From the NCBI GenBank assembly GCA_947631395.1, contig CANRLF010000006.1:28378-92377 (forward strand): 64,000 nt of DNA. The letters run 5' to 3'. Numbering within the stretch: position 1 is the first letter of the stretch; each line of letters opens with the position of its first letter. A program made the translations under genes and the position numbers. Shown in pieces: positions 52,600 through 60,532 of the stretch. Below the pieces are notes generated by a model. It was not told the origin of the DNA and did no database searches. It saw nothing but the letters and a program-made list of their open reading frames with translations. Source of the stretch: an uncultured Oscillospiraceae bacterium (GTDB lineage Bacteria > Bacillota > Clostridia > Oscillospirales > Oscillospiraceae).

Positions 52600-53073
52600 T
52601 CATTCCGTTATATCGGCCAGGGTGAACTCCACCAGCTCCCCAAGGCCGTCAAGTGTCGTCTCCACCTGCCAGCCGATCTTCCCGGCGCTGAAAAAAATCC
52701 GGTCAAACAGGCCGGCCGTCTCGTCGATGACTGTGGTAAATCGCTTCTTCATGCCGATGGGGGAGCACCCGCCGTGGATGTAGCCGGTGAGGGGCAAGAG
52801 CTCCTTTGACTTTACCATCTCCACGCTCTTCTCTCCCACCGCCCTGGCGGCCTTTCGGAGGTCGAGCTCGCACAGCACAGGGATCATAAATACATAGTGC
52901 TCCCCGCCGGCGCCGCGTGTCACCAGCGTTTTGAAAACGCGGTCCGGGTCCTCGCCCAGGGCCTCGGCCACCTCCGCTCCGCTTATGGCGGAGGTGTGGG
53001 AGTAGTCATGGACCGTGTAGGGGACGCGCTTCCCGTCAAGAAGGCGCATGACGTTCGTCTTATCTGAGGCCAT
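52600..53073 (-). CDS. ybaK: YbaK-type Cys-tRNA(Pro) deacylase
   Basis: 157 residues: TNVMRLLDGKRVPYTVHDY, GEDPDRVFKTLVTRGAGG, YVFMIPVLCELDLRKAAR and PLTGYIHGGCSPIGMKKRF. This is the YbaK/EbsC editing fold that clears Cys wrongly attached to tRNA(Pro). Lies one base against the acyltransferase-like gene, so they are co-transcribed. Confidence 0.93.
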   Translation of the reverse strand: MASDKTNVMRLLDGKRVPYTVHDYSHTSAISGAEVAEALGEDPDRVFKTLVTRGAGGEHYVFMIPVLCELDLRKAARAVGEKSVEMVKSKELLPLTGYIHGGCSPIGMKKRFTTVIDETAGLFDRIFFSAGKIGWQVETTLDGLGELVEFTLADITE

Positions 53074-53954
53074 CAGTATATGTCCTGTACCACCGTCTCG
53101 GGCGGTACCTCCAGCTTCTCCGGGTGCATCACGCCGTATTTGAGCATTTTTAGCCCCTGGGCGTAGTTGTAGCCGTCGCAGATGCGCTCGTCGGTGACGA
53201 TGGTGTAATCCACGTACTTGCGCTCCTCGACCTCGCCCTTACGGTTTATCTCATATGCCCTGCGGCGGGCGCCGAAGCTTATGAAGAGGGGAAGATTGCC
53301 GAAGTTATACAGGTGGTGGTATATGGGCGGGATGCCCAGGGAGCCTATGTCCGTGATGATCATTGAGCCGTGGAAGGGGCTGGCCGTTAGGACGAGCTTA
53401 GGCATGATGTTGAAGTAATCAAGGAGGCACAAAAAGCCCACCAAGAATTTGAGGATGAGCCGCGGGATCTTTATGAGGATCCCCGCCAGGTCACCGGTGG
53501 CTGTCTCGTCGCCGCCCTTGACCTGCTCGATGGCGGCGTTGAGCTTGTTGTATACGTCGTTGATGGTGTCCCGGGGGTCAAATACCACCTTGATGCTGGT
53601 CTCGCCGCCGTTCTCCTCCATGGTCTTTTTAACCGTCATCACAACCTCGATGTTCTTCCGGGCGTAGGCACGCTGGCCGGTTATGTAGCGGTTCATCTGG
53701 GGCTTCTGGCTGACGGTGCGGATGTAGGCGGCGATAAAGAGGTGGAGCATCCCCATGTTCTTGTACCCCTCCTGGCGCTTTTTCCGCAGATAGGCGTCCA
53801 CCTCCGTGACTTCGATGGAGTCACGGAAATAGTTGGAGGCGTCGCCCCTGTCGCGCATGACAAATGGCGTTATCCCCATATAGGGGGATATGCTCCTGAT
53901 GCGTCTGCCGGGCTTGTTCTTCGGGAAAACAGGGACTTTTTCTTTGTTTGACAT
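53073..53954 (-). CDS. 2-oxo acid dehydrogenase acyltransferase-like protein, no lipoyl domain
   Basis: 293 residues from the ATG at 53954 with GAGGTGCCACCC upstream. The end resembles the catalytic domain of E2 acyltransferases/CAT: HGSMIITDIGSLGIPPIYHHL, then DYTIVTDERICDGYNYAQGLKML. The usual DHRxxDG reads DERICDG, so the catalytic His is a Glu, and no lipoyl or E1-binding domain is present. A hydrophobic stretch lies at about 185-210. Function is unknown; it may be a diverged acyltransferase. It diverges from a tetR gene. Confidence 0.6.
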   Translation of the reverse strand: MSNKEKVPVFPKNKPGRRIRSISPYMGITPFVMRDRGDASNYFRDSIEVTEVDAYLRKKRQEGYKNMGMLHLFIAAYIRTVSQKPQMNRYITGQRAYARKNIEVVMTVKKTMEENGGETSIKVVFDPRDTINDVYNKLNAAIEQVKGGDETATGDLAGILIKIPRLILKFLVGFLCLLDYFNIMPKLVLTASPFHGSMIITDIGSLGIPPIYHHLYNFGNLPLFISFGARRRAYEINRKGEVEERKYVDYTIVTDERICDGYNYAQGLKMLKYGVMHPEKLEVPPETVVQDIY

Positions 53955-53993
53955 GGGTGGCACCTCATTTCGAAGTAGTTCAGTTCTGTGTAA

Positions 53994-54022
53994 AGTATAT
54001 AGTAAATCTCCGAAAGTTTCAA
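53994..54022 (-). promoter_or_regulatory. Promoter of the acyltransferase-like gene and ybaK
   Basis: On the minus strand TTGAAA (54022-54017), 17-bp spacer, TATACT (53999-53994), about 40 nt before the ATG. It faces away from the tetR promoter. Confidence 0.65.
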
Positions 54023-54035
54023 CCGGTTTTTTTGC

Positions 54036-54084
54036 AAAATAATATTTCAACATCGACAAAAATAATATTTCAACATGATGTTGA
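54036..54084. promoter_or_regulatory. Candidate TetR operator region
   Basis: Two direct copies of AAAATAATATTTCAACAT (54036-54053 and 54059-54076, 23 bp apart). The second joins a palindrome TCAACAT-G-ATGTTGA (54070-54084), whose right arm covers the -35 of the tetR promoter. The site lies between the two divergent promoters. Confidence 0.6.
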
Positions 54085-54109
54085 TTTTGTGTCACTTTGG
54101 TGCTATAAT
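54081..54109 (+). promoter_or_regulatory. Promoter of the tetR-phosphatase operon
   Basis: TTGATT (54081-54086), 17-bp spacer, TATAAT (54104-54109), about 25 nt before the ATG. Confidence 0.75.
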
Positions 54110-54134
54110 GTCCGGAGATCAGAGGTGACGCGAA

Positions 54135-54770
54135 ATGGCCAATATCAAGGACAACAGGCGCTCCCAGTACACACGCACGGCATTGCGCCGGGCGCTTCTT
54201 GAGCTAATGCTGGAAAAGCCGGTAAATAAAATAACCGTAAAGGAGCTTTGCGCGGCGGCGGACATAAACCGCGGGACCTTTTACGCCCATTACGCCAGTC
54301 CCGAGCAGCTCCTCAGCCAGGTGGAAAACGAATTTTACATGGACATCCTCACGGAGGTCGCGACCTTTCAGCAGGCCGAGGACGTGGAGCGCATATTCAC
54401 AAAGGCCCTCTACGCCATACGGGAGCGCCGGGAGCTGGCCAGCGCCCTGTTCGGGCCCAACGGGGACCGGGACTTCCTCAACCGTGTCGTCCGCGTGGCC
54501 CACGACATATGTATCGTCCAGTGGAGCGGCGTGAGTCCTGAGACGCCCCGGGAGATATTGGAGAACTTGTACTCCTTCCTCGCCTACGGCGTACTGAAGA
54601 TACTTCAGGAGTGGCTTGTCGGCGGGACGGTGGAGCCGCCGGAGCGCATGGCCGCGATGCTCACGGACTTCTGCAATTACGGTGTAGGCAGCTTCGTGGA
54701 CCTGGAGAACATCACTCCTCCGGTGAGGCGGCGTTATCCCGGGTCGACAGCGGGGGAAAAAGGCCAATGA
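54135..54770 (+). CDS. TetR/AcrR family regulator
   Basis: 211 residues. The helix-turn-helix is at about 12-58 (RTALRRALLELMLEKPVNKITVKELCAAADINRGTFYAHYASPEQL), and the ligand domain is helical with a C-terminal region like that of TetR_C_33-type proteins. GAGGTGA precedes the ATG. It diverges from the acyltransferase-like gene, with a palindrome and direct repeats between, so it probably represses itself and that gene. The downstream phosphatase gene overlaps by 4 nt. Confidence 0.88.
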   Translation: MANIKDNRRSQYTRTALRRALLELMLEKPVNKITVKELCAAADINRGTFYAHYASPEQLLSQVENEFYMDILTEVATFQQAEDVERIFTKALYAIRERRELASALFGPNGDRDFLNRVVRVAHDICIVQWSGVSPETPREILENLYSFLAYGVLKILQEWLVGGTVEPPERMAAMLTDFCNYGVGSFVDLENITPPVRRRYPGSTAGEKGQ

Positions 54771-55324
54771 CGCATATATACCTCGTCCGCCACGGCGAGA
54801 CGGAGTGGAACCGGGAGAGCCGCATCCAGGGCCGGGAGGACGTGCCACTGTCACCGGAGGGTCTGGCTCAATCCGAGACCTGTGCCCGGGGCTTTCTGGG
54901 CAAAAAAATATCCGCCGTCCTCACGAGCCCCCTTTCAAGGGCCCGCGAAACGGCGAAGCTCATCGGCCGGGCGGTGAACGCACCTGTCTATGTGGAGCAG
55001 GACCTTACGGAGCGGGATTTCGGAAGCGCCTCCGGTAAGGTCGTGGACATCTTTAATCCGGAAAAATACGCCAGCGACTTGGAGCCTCTGGACGTCGTGG
55101 CCGCCAGAATGCTGTCCGTCCTCCGGCGGAGGGCCGCGGAGCTCCCCAGGGACTTCGCCGCCGTGTCTCACGGGGGCGCCATAAACGCCCTCCTCCGGGC
55201 GGTGTCCGGCGGAGAGATCGGCAGCGGTAAGACGCGGCTCATAAACGCCGGCGTCAGCATCCTTGAATTTGAAAACGGTGAATTTTCCGTGGCCGGCTAC
55301 AACCTCAGGCCCGGTGAATTTTGA
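54767..55324 (+). CDS. Histidine phosphatase family protein
   Basis: 185 residues from the ATG that overlaps the tetR stop (ATGA). HIYLVRHGETEWNRESRIQG carries the RHG catalytic His; TSPLSRARETAKLI, LTERDFGSASGK and AVSHGGAINALLRA supply the other phosphate pocket residues (Arg, Glu, His). It is the phosphoglycerate-mutase-like fold used by GpmB/CobC phosphatases. The substrate cannot be told. Confidence 0.88.
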   Translation: MTHIYLVRHGETEWNRESRIQGREDVPLSPEGLAQSETCARGFLGKKISAVLTSPLSRARETAKLIGRAVNAPVYVEQDLTERDFGSASGKVVDIFNPEKYASDLEPLDVVAARMLSVLRRRAAELPRDFAAVSHGGAINALLRAVSGGEIGSGKTRLINAGVSILEFENGEFSVAGYNLRPGEF

Positions 55325-55330
55325 TTTCTC

Positions 55331-55359
55331 TTGCGTTTTTAACCACGCCCTGATATAAT
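55331..55359 (+). promoter_or_regulatory. Promoter of folT
   Basis: TTGCGT (55331-55336), 17-bp spacer, TATAAT (55354-55359), about 20 nt before the riboswitch. Confidence 0.7.
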
Positions 55360-55380
55360 CCTATGTAATTTATACAAGCT

Positions 55381-55480
55381 GTGCAGAGTAGGCCGGCGCG
55401 CGTTAAGTGTCCAAAGGACGGAGAGTTGCCTTTGGAACGAAGGGTGAACCCCGCGGTGCGTCTGCCGCATCCCGCTGCGA
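55381..55480 (+). ncRNA. Tetrahydrofolate (THF) riboswitch
   Basis: The sequence has the ordered conserved pieces of the THF aptamer: AGAGTAG near the 5' end, CGCGTTAAGTGT, then GGAACGAAG, CCGCGGTG and GCATCCCGCTGC at the 3' end. A P1-like pairing (GCAG with CTGC) closes it. It lies between a promoter and folT, the expected target. The switch should reduce folate uptake when THF is high. Confidence 0.88.
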
Positions 55481-55538
55481 CAGAGGATAGCCATATCTCC
55501 TGCCTTGTGGACATTTCTGCATGGAAGGAGGTATTTTT

Positions 55539-56093
55539 ATGAAAAAATTCAAAGAGACGCTGATTGAGTCGTCCCTTGAGCTGAAAAAGCTCCGGGTGCT
55601 CACCGTCCTTGCCGTCATGGGGGCGCTGTCCCTGGCGCTGAAGGCCGCCGACGTGGACATCGGGGGCTTCGCCTCCGTCAGCTTTGCCGGCATACCGAAC
55701 CAGGTGGTAGATATGCTCTTCGGCCCGGTGACGGGGGGGCTCTTCGGCGGGGCCATGGACATTTTGAAATTTTTCATCAAGCCCAGCGGGGCCTTCCACT
55801 TTGGCTACACCTTCAACGCCATGCTTGCGGCCTTCATCTACGGGTGCTTCTACTACAAAAGGCCCGTCAGCTTTTGGCGCATTTTGGCGGCAAAGGCGCT
55901 GATCGAGGTGGTCGTCAATTTGGGCTTCGGTACCCTCTGGTCGGCACAGCTATATGGGCGGGCGTTCCTCGCGACGCTGAAGCTGAGGATCGGCTGGAGT
56001 CTCTTCATCAACTGGCCCCTGAATACGGCGGTTTTCTACCTCATCGCGAAGGGGCTGGAAAAGGCCGGGGTGTTCAGGCTCTTCAAAGACTGA
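55539..56093 (+). CDS. folT: ECF transporter S component for folate
   Basis: 184 residues from the ATG at 55539 with AAGGAGG upstream. About five or six membrane helices: LKKLRVLTVLAVMGALSLALK, then GIPNQVVDMLFGPVTGGLFGGAMDILKFF and GAFHFGYTFNAMLAAFIYG. This is the folate-family S component, which delivers folate to the shared EcfAA'T module. The substrate call is backed by the THF riboswitch. It overlaps tatD tail to tail by 11 bp. Confidence 0.9.
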   Translation: MKKFKETLIESSLELKKLRVLTVLAVMGALSLALKAADVDIGGFASVSFAGIPNQVVDMLFGPVTGGLFGGAMDILKFFIKPSGAFHFGYTFNAMLAAFIYGCFYYKRPVSFWRILAAKALIEVVVNLGFGTLWSAQLYGRAFLATLKLRIGWSLFINWPLNTAVFYLIAKGLEKAGVFRLFKD

Positions 56094-56841
56094 AAAGACG
56101 TTTTCCGTTCTCCAGGGTGATCCTCGCCACGCGCTCCGGGGCCATGCCCCTTATCTCCGCTATCCGCTCCGCCACCAGGTGGACGTTGAGGGACGAGTTG
56201 CGCTCACCGCGATGGGGGACAGGGGCCATGTAAGGGGAGTCGGTCTCTATGAGCATCCGGTCGAGGGGCATGTTTGCCACCACCTCGACGCACCTGCGGG
56301 CGTTTTTAAAGGTGACGACGCCGGTAAAGCCCAGGTACAGGCCCATGTCCAGCAGCTGCTTTGCCGTTTCCCAGCTCCCGGCGTAGCAGTGGACCACTCC
56401 GTTCGTGACCCGGTGGGCCCTTAAAATATCGAGGTTGTCCTGTACCGCCTCCCGCTCGTGGATTATGACGGGCTTTCCAAGCTCCCGCGCCAAATCCAGC
56501 TGTTGGCCGTACACCCGGCGCTGTACGTCCCTGGGGGAGAAGTCATAGTGATAGTCAAGGCCGATCTCGCCCACCGCCACGCACCTGGCGTCCCCGGCGA
56601 GGGCGCATATCTCCTCAAGGTAATTTTCCGCCGCGTCCGCCGCCTCGTGCGGGTGCACACCGGCGGCGAAGTACACGAAATCGTACCTTGCGGCGATGTC
56701 CCGGGCCTTTTTCGCCGAGGCTATATCTGAGGCCGGGTCGACTATGAGCTCCACCCCGGCGGAACGCGTTTCCTCAAGGAGCTCGTCCCGGTCAGAGTCA
56801 AATTTTTCATCGTCGTAGTGGGCGTGAGTGTCGAAGAACAT
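56083..56841 (-). CDS. tatD: TatD-family metal-dependent hydrolase
   Basis: 252 residues. FFDTHAHYDDEKF (metal HxH), FAAGVHPHEA, AVGEIGLDYHYDFSP (Glu), PVIIHEREA (His), GVVHCYAGSWE (His) and IETDSPYMAPVPHRG (Asp). This is the TIM-barrel DNase family with a two-metal site, linked to 3'-5' exonuclease and DNA repair. Length is normal. It is convergent with folT. Confidence 0.94.
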   Translation of the reverse strand: MFFDTHAHYDDEKFDSDRDELLEETRSAGVELIVDPASDIASAKKARDIAARYDFVYFAAGVHPHEAADAAENYLEEICALAGDARCVAVGEIGLDYHYDFSPRDVQRRVYGQQLDLARELGKPVIIHEREAVQDNLDILRAHRVTNGVVHCYAGSWETAKQLLDMGLYLGFTGVVTFKNARRCVEVVANMPLDRMLIETDSPYMAPVPHRGERNSSLNVHLVAERIAEIRGMAPERVARITLENGKRLFSL

Positions 56842-56963
56842 GTTTTCCCCCTCCGATTTTCCATCAATTTTTGAAAAAACACTTGCAATATACTCGAAGT
56901 TATGATAACATATAATTCCCGCGAATTAAAGACTAAAATATTTTATATAAAGGATTGATAATT

Positions 56964-57200
56964 TTGGAACTGGCTTTCTCAATCATTCAGCTTATCGTCT
57001 GCCTGGCCCTGGTGGTCATCGTCATTCTTCAGAGCGGCAAGAGCTCCGGACTCTCCGGCGCCATCGGCGGCGGCAGTGGCGAGACCTTCCTTTCAAAGAA
57101 CAAGGCCAAGACCCTTGACGCGCGCCTGGCCCGTATGACCAAGTGGGTCGCCGCCGTCTTTATGGTCCTGACCCTGGTCCTGGTATTCATAACGAAATAA
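56964..57200 (+). CDS. secG: Protein translocase subunit SecG
   Basis: 78 residues from a TTG at 56964, chosen because AAAGGA is about 9 nt upstream; another TTG at 56955 is too close. Two membrane helices: SIIQLIVCLALVVIVILQS and TKWVAAVFMVLTLVLVFIT, with the KSSGLSGAIGGGSGETF loop between. SecG assists SecYE. Upstream TTGCAA (56883-56888) has a possible TAACAT 17 bp on. A strong terminator follows. Confidence 0.92.
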   Translation: MELAFSIIQLIVCLALVVIVILQSGKSSGLSGAIGGGSGETFLSKNKAKTLDARLARMTKWVAAVFMVLTLVLVFITK

Positions 57201-57214
57201 GCATCCGCATCTGA

Positions 57215-57249
57215 CCGCCCCGGATTTCCGGGGCGGTTTTCTTTTTTTC
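57215..57249 (+). terminator. secG terminator
   Basis: 9-bp perfect stem CCGCCCCGG, loop ATTT, then CCGGGGCGG and a T-run of twelve T with one C. Confidence 0.92.
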
Positions 57250-57278
57250 TTGACAAGGCGGGAGGAAATGTGTATAAT
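57250..57278 (+). promoter_or_regulatory. Promoter of the tetR-ABC exporter operon
   Basis: Consensus TTGACA (57250-57255), 17-bp spacer, TATAAT (57273-57278). It starts directly after the secG terminator T-run. Confidence 0.85.
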
Positions 57279-57286
57279 GGGTAACA

Positions 57287-57302
57287 TAAGTTGCGTAACT
57301 TA
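57287..57302. promoter_or_regulatory. Candidate operator of the TetR regulator
   Basis: TAAGTT-GCGT-AACTTA, 6-bp arms, just downstream of the -10 near the expected start of transcription. Confidence 0.6.
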
Positions 57303-57327
57303 AAATGCTTATCGAAAGGAGGCGGTG

Positions 57328-57900
57328 ATGATGCCGCCGAAATTTAAATTCACGCGGGAGGAGATCACGGCCGCCGCTGTGGAGATCACAAGGCGCTCCG
57401 GGCCCGACGGGCTCACGGCCAGGTCCCTGGCGGCGGAGCTGGGCTCCTCGGTCAAGCCGATCTTCGGACTGTTCAAGAATATGGAGGAGGTACAGCAGGC
57501 CGTGCTGTCCGCCGCCCGCGCCATGTATGAAGGGTACCTTGCCGAGGACATGGCCGCCGGCGAATATCCCCCGTACAAGGCCAGCGGCATGGCGTATATC
57601 CGCTTTGCCCGGGAGGAGCGGGAGCTTTTCAAGCTGCTATTCATGTGCGACCGCCGTGGCGAGCCCCTATCGCCGGGGCGGGAGGTAGAAACCATAATCC
57701 CGATCATCATGCGAAATACCGGCCTTTCCCGGGAAAAGGCGGAGCTATTCCATCTGGAGATGTGGGTGTTCGTCCACGGCATCGCCTCGATGCTTGCCAC
57801 CTCATATCTTAACTGGGAGCTTGAGACCGTGAGCGGTGTGCTGACCGACGCCTATATGGGGCTGAAGTCCCGCTTTTGCGAGGGGACGGGGGATCAATAA
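57328..57900 (+). CDS. TetR family regulator of an ABC exporter
   Basis: 190 residues. The start is the ATG at 57328 or that at 57331; AAAGGAGG lies 5 or 8 nt before. The HTH region reads FTREEITAAAVEITRRSGPDGLTARSLAAELGSSVKPIFGLF. The ligand domain is helical. It shares an operon with the ABC genes, its stop overlaps the ATP-binding gene by one base, and a palindrome lies at the start of transcription. Autorepression relieved by an exported drug or peptide is likely. Confidence 0.88.
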   Translation: MMPPKFKFTREEITAAAVEITRRSGPDGLTARSLAAELGSSVKPIFGLFKNMEEVQQAVLSAARAMYEGYLAEDMAAGEYPPYKASGMAYIRFAREERELFKLLFMCDRRGEPLSPGREVETIIPIIMRNTGLSREKAELFHLEMWVFVHGIASMLATSYLNWELETVSGVLTDAYMGLKSRFCEGTGDQ

Positions 57901-58616
57901 TGGACGCCATAAAAACACTGGGGCTTACGAAAAAATACAAAAATCTGACCGCGGTCGACAGCCTCGACCTCTCCGTCCGTCAGGGGGAGCTGGTGGCCCT
58001 TTTGGGTGTCAACGGCGCGGGGAAAACGACCACAATAAAAATGCTGACAGGGCTTACAAGGCCCACCTCCGGCGACGCCCTTTTAAACGGGAAGAGCGTC
58101 CTCACGGATCTGCCGGCGGTTAAGAAAATGATCGCCGTGTCCCCTCAGGAGACGGCGGTGGCTCCGGGCCTGACCGTCAAAGAAAACCTGCGCCTTATGG
58201 CCGGTGTACACAGTCTGCCCGGGGACACCGGCCGCGTCGCGCGGCTCATTGACCGCTTCGACCTGCACGAGGTGGCCGACAAACGGGCCGGGAAGCTGTC
58301 CGGCGGCTGGCAAAGACGGCTCAGCATAGCTATGGCCCTGGTCACGGACCCGCAGATCCTGTTCCTCGACGAGCCCACCCTGGGCCTGGACGTGCTGGCA
58401 AGGCGCAGGTTATGGGACATGATAAGCGCCCTTAAAGGAAAAATGACCGTTATCCTGACCACGCACTACATGGAGGAGGCCGAGACGCTATCAGACCGGG
58501 TGGCCGTAATGAAAAGCGGCCGGCTACTGCTCACCGGCACGGCGGAGGAGCTGAAGCGTCAGACGGGAACGGAGAAATTTGACGAGGCATTTTTGCGTAT
58601 CGTAAAGGAGGTGTGA
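57900..58616 (+). CDS. ABC transporter ATP-binding protein
   Basis: 238 residues. Walker A GVNGAGKTT, Q-loop SPQETAV, signature LSGGWQRR, Walker B ILFLDEPTLGLD, and the switch TTHYMEEAE. The class is that of drug/multidrug exporters of the ABC-2 kind. It works with the permease coded directly after. Length normal. The substrate is not known. Confidence 0.93.
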   Translation: MDAIKTLGLTKKYKNLTAVDSLDLSVRQGELVALLGVNGAGKTTTIKMLTGLTRPTSGDALLNGKSVLTDLPAVKKMIAVSPQETAVAPGLTVKENLRLMAGVHSLPGDTGRVARLIDRFDLHEVADKRAGKLSGGWQRRLSIAMALVTDPQILFLDEPTLGLDVLARRRLWDMISALKGKMTVILTTHYMEEAETLSDRVAVMKSGRLLLTGTAEELKRQTGTEKFDEAFLRIVKEV

Positions 58617-58618
58617 AA

Positions 58619-59344
58619 ATGCTGGCCTTTTCCAAACGAAACGCCCTTGAAATATTGCGCGATCCGCTTAACCTGTTCTTCGGCCTGGGCTTCCCAATAA
58701 TTTTGCTACTGCTCCTTTCCGCCATCCAGGCCAACATACCCGTGGCCCTCTTTGAGATCGGCCGTCTGGCGCCGGGGATCGCCGTGTTCGGACTGTCCTT
58801 TATGACTCTTTTCTCCGCAACTCTCATCGCGAGAGATCGCGGCACCTCATTTTTGCAGAGGTTGTACACGACGCCCCTGACGGCCCGGGACTTTATTTTG
58901 GGTTATCTCCTTCCGATATTGCCCATCGGCCTTTCCCAGTCGGTCATATGCTACGTCGCGGCGGCGCTCCTGGGGCTGAGGGTCACGGTGCGTCTCTTGC
59001 CAGCAATTCTATTCACCCTGCCCGTGGCGCTGCTATTCATAGCCCTGGGGCTTCTCTGTGGCAGTATTTTTACGGATAAGCAGGTCGGCGGTATATGCGG
59101 GGCTCTGCTTACAAACCTCACGGCCTGGCTCTCCGGCATCTGGTTCGACTTAAAGCTCGTCGGCGACGCTTTTCAGAAGATAGCCAATCTCCTACCGTTC
59201 GTCCACGCCGTGGAGCTTGAGCGTTCGGCTCTCCTTGGCGATTACGCGTCCGCGTTCCGAAATTTTTGGTGGGTGTTGGGCTACGCGGTCATCATAACCT
59301 TCCTTGCTGTGCTCGCCTTTCTCCGACAGATGAAAAAGCAGTAA
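58619..59344 (+). CDS. ABC-2 type permease
   Basis: 241 residues from the ATG at 58619 with AAAGGAGG 7 nt before. It has six predicted membrane helices, such as LFFGLGFPIILLLLLSAI near the N-terminus and GYAVIITFLAVLAFL near the C-terminus, plus the RDRGTSFLQRLYTTPLTARDFILG segment typical of ABC-2 exporters. It pairs with the ATPase of the same operon. Confidence 0.9.
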   Translation: MLAFSKRNALEILRDPLNLFFGLGFPIILLLLLSAIQANIPVALFEIGRLAPGIAVFGLSFMTLFSATLIARDRGTSFLQRLYTTPLTARDFILGYLLPILPIGLSQSVICYVAAALLGLRVTVRLLPAILFTLPVALLFIALGLLCGSIFTDKQVGGICGALLTNLTAWLSGIWFDLKLVGDAFQKIANLLPFVHAVELERSALLGDYASAFRNFWWVLGYAVIITFLAVLAFLRQMKKQ

Positions 59345-59356
59345 TAGCCGAACGGC

Positions 59357-59405
59357 AAAAAGCCGGTGATCTTATGGGTTGGATACCATAAAATCACCGG
59401 CTTTT
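59357..59405 (+). terminator. Terminator after the ABC exporter operon
   Basis: Outer stem AAAAGCCGGTGAT / ATCACCGGCTTTT with an inner TTATGG / CCATAA stem, then CTTATTTTG. It may also work for pta from the other side. Confidence 0.85.
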
Positions 59406-59440
59406 CTTATTTTGTATGTATCACCTTAACCGGTCGGGCC

Positions 59441-60460
59441 TCAGTCCAGCGCGGCGGTGATGATGGCCATGGTGTAGACCTCGTCGGCGTTGCAGCCGCG
59501 GCTAAGGTCGTTGATGGGGGCGTTCAGGCCCTGAAGGATGGGGCCGTAGGCGTCGTAGCCGCCCAGGCGCTGGGCGATCTTGTAGCCGATGTTGCCGGCC
59601 TCGATGAGGGGGAAGATGAAGGTGTTGGCATAGCCGGCCACGGTGGAGCCGGGGAACTTCAGCTGTCCCACGGTGGGGCTGACGGCGGCGTCAAACTGCA
59701 TCTCGCCGTCGATGGCAAGGTCAGGGGCCATGTCCTTGGCTATCTTTGTGGCCTCGGCGGAGAGCGCCACGGTGCCGCCCTTGCCGGAGCCCTTGGTGGA
59801 GAAGCTGAGAAGCGCAACCTTCGGGTCGATGCCGAAGAGCTTGGCGGTCTTGGCGGTCTCAACGGCCACCTCGGCCAGCTTCTGGGCACCGGATACAACC
59901 ACGTTGCCCTCCTTGTCCAGGGTGTCGTCATAGCTTAAATTGATGGCGCAGTCGCCCATGCAGATGTTCTTCAGATTTTCATCACCGGTTTCCCGAGTGA
60001 GGATGAAGGCGGATGACACAAGGTGGGCGCCGGGCTTGGTCTTTATGAGCTGAAGGGCAGGGCGCACGGTGTCGGCAGTGGAGTAGGTGGCGCCGCCCAG
60101 GAGGCAGTCGGCCACGCCCATCTTCACGAGCATGGTGCCGAAGTAGTTGCCCTTTTGAAGAGCCGCGCGGCACTCGTCCTCGGACATCTTGCCCTTGCGC
60201 AGGGCCACCATGGTCTCGACCATCTTGTCCATGTCGGCGTAATTGGCGGGGTCAATGATCTGGCTATTACCGATGTCAAAGCCGCCCTTCACCGCCGCGG
60301 CCTTCACCTCGTCGGGGTTGCCGATGAGGATGACGGTGAGAAGGCCCTCCTTCACCAGCCTGTCGGTGGCCTCAAGGATGCGGGGATCGGGGCCCTCGGT
60401 GAATACGATGCGCCTTCCCGCGCCCTGGAGCTTTTTCTTAAGGTTGTCTATCATTTCCAT
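59441..60460 (-). CDS. pta: Phosphate acetyltransferase
   Basis: 339 residues, the short single-domain type. IVFTEGPDPRILEATDRL, GGATYSTADTVRPALQLIKT, GDCAINLSYD, FSTKGSGKG and GELQFDAAVSP-type DGEMQFDAAVSPTV, then NTFIFPLIEAGNIGYKIAQRLGG. It makes acetyl phosphate from acetyl-CoA, the step before ackA in acetate production. ackA is not adjacent. GGAGGTAGATACCC precedes the ATG. Confidence 0.96.
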   Translation of the reverse strand: MEMIDNLKKKLQGAGRRIVFTEGPDPRILEATDRLVKEGLLTVILIGNPDEVKAAAVKGGFDIGNSQIIDPANYADMDKMVETMVALRKGKMSEDECRAALQKGNYFGTMLVKMGVADCLLGGATYSTADTVRPALQLIKTKPGAHLVSSAFILTRETGDENLKNICMGDCAINLSYDDTLDKEGNVVVSGAQKLAEVAVETAKTAKLFGIDPKVALLSFSTKGSGKGGTVALSAEATKIAKDMAPDLAIDGEMQFDAAVSPTVGQLKFPGSTVAGYANTFIFPLIEAGNIGYKIAQRLGGYDAYGPILQGLNAPINDLSRGCNADEVYTMAIITAALD

Positions 60461-60496
60461 GGGTATCTACCTCCGTATAATTTTTTTGATGAGAAT

Positions 60497-60525
60497 ATTT
60501 TACCACTACGTCCACCGGTATGCAA
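60497..60525 (-). promoter_or_regulatory. Promoter of pta
   Basis: On the minus strand TTGCAT (60525-60520), 17-bp spacer, TAAAAT (60502-60497), about 37 nt before the ATG. Confidence 0.7.
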
Positions 60526-60532
60526 GTGGTTT

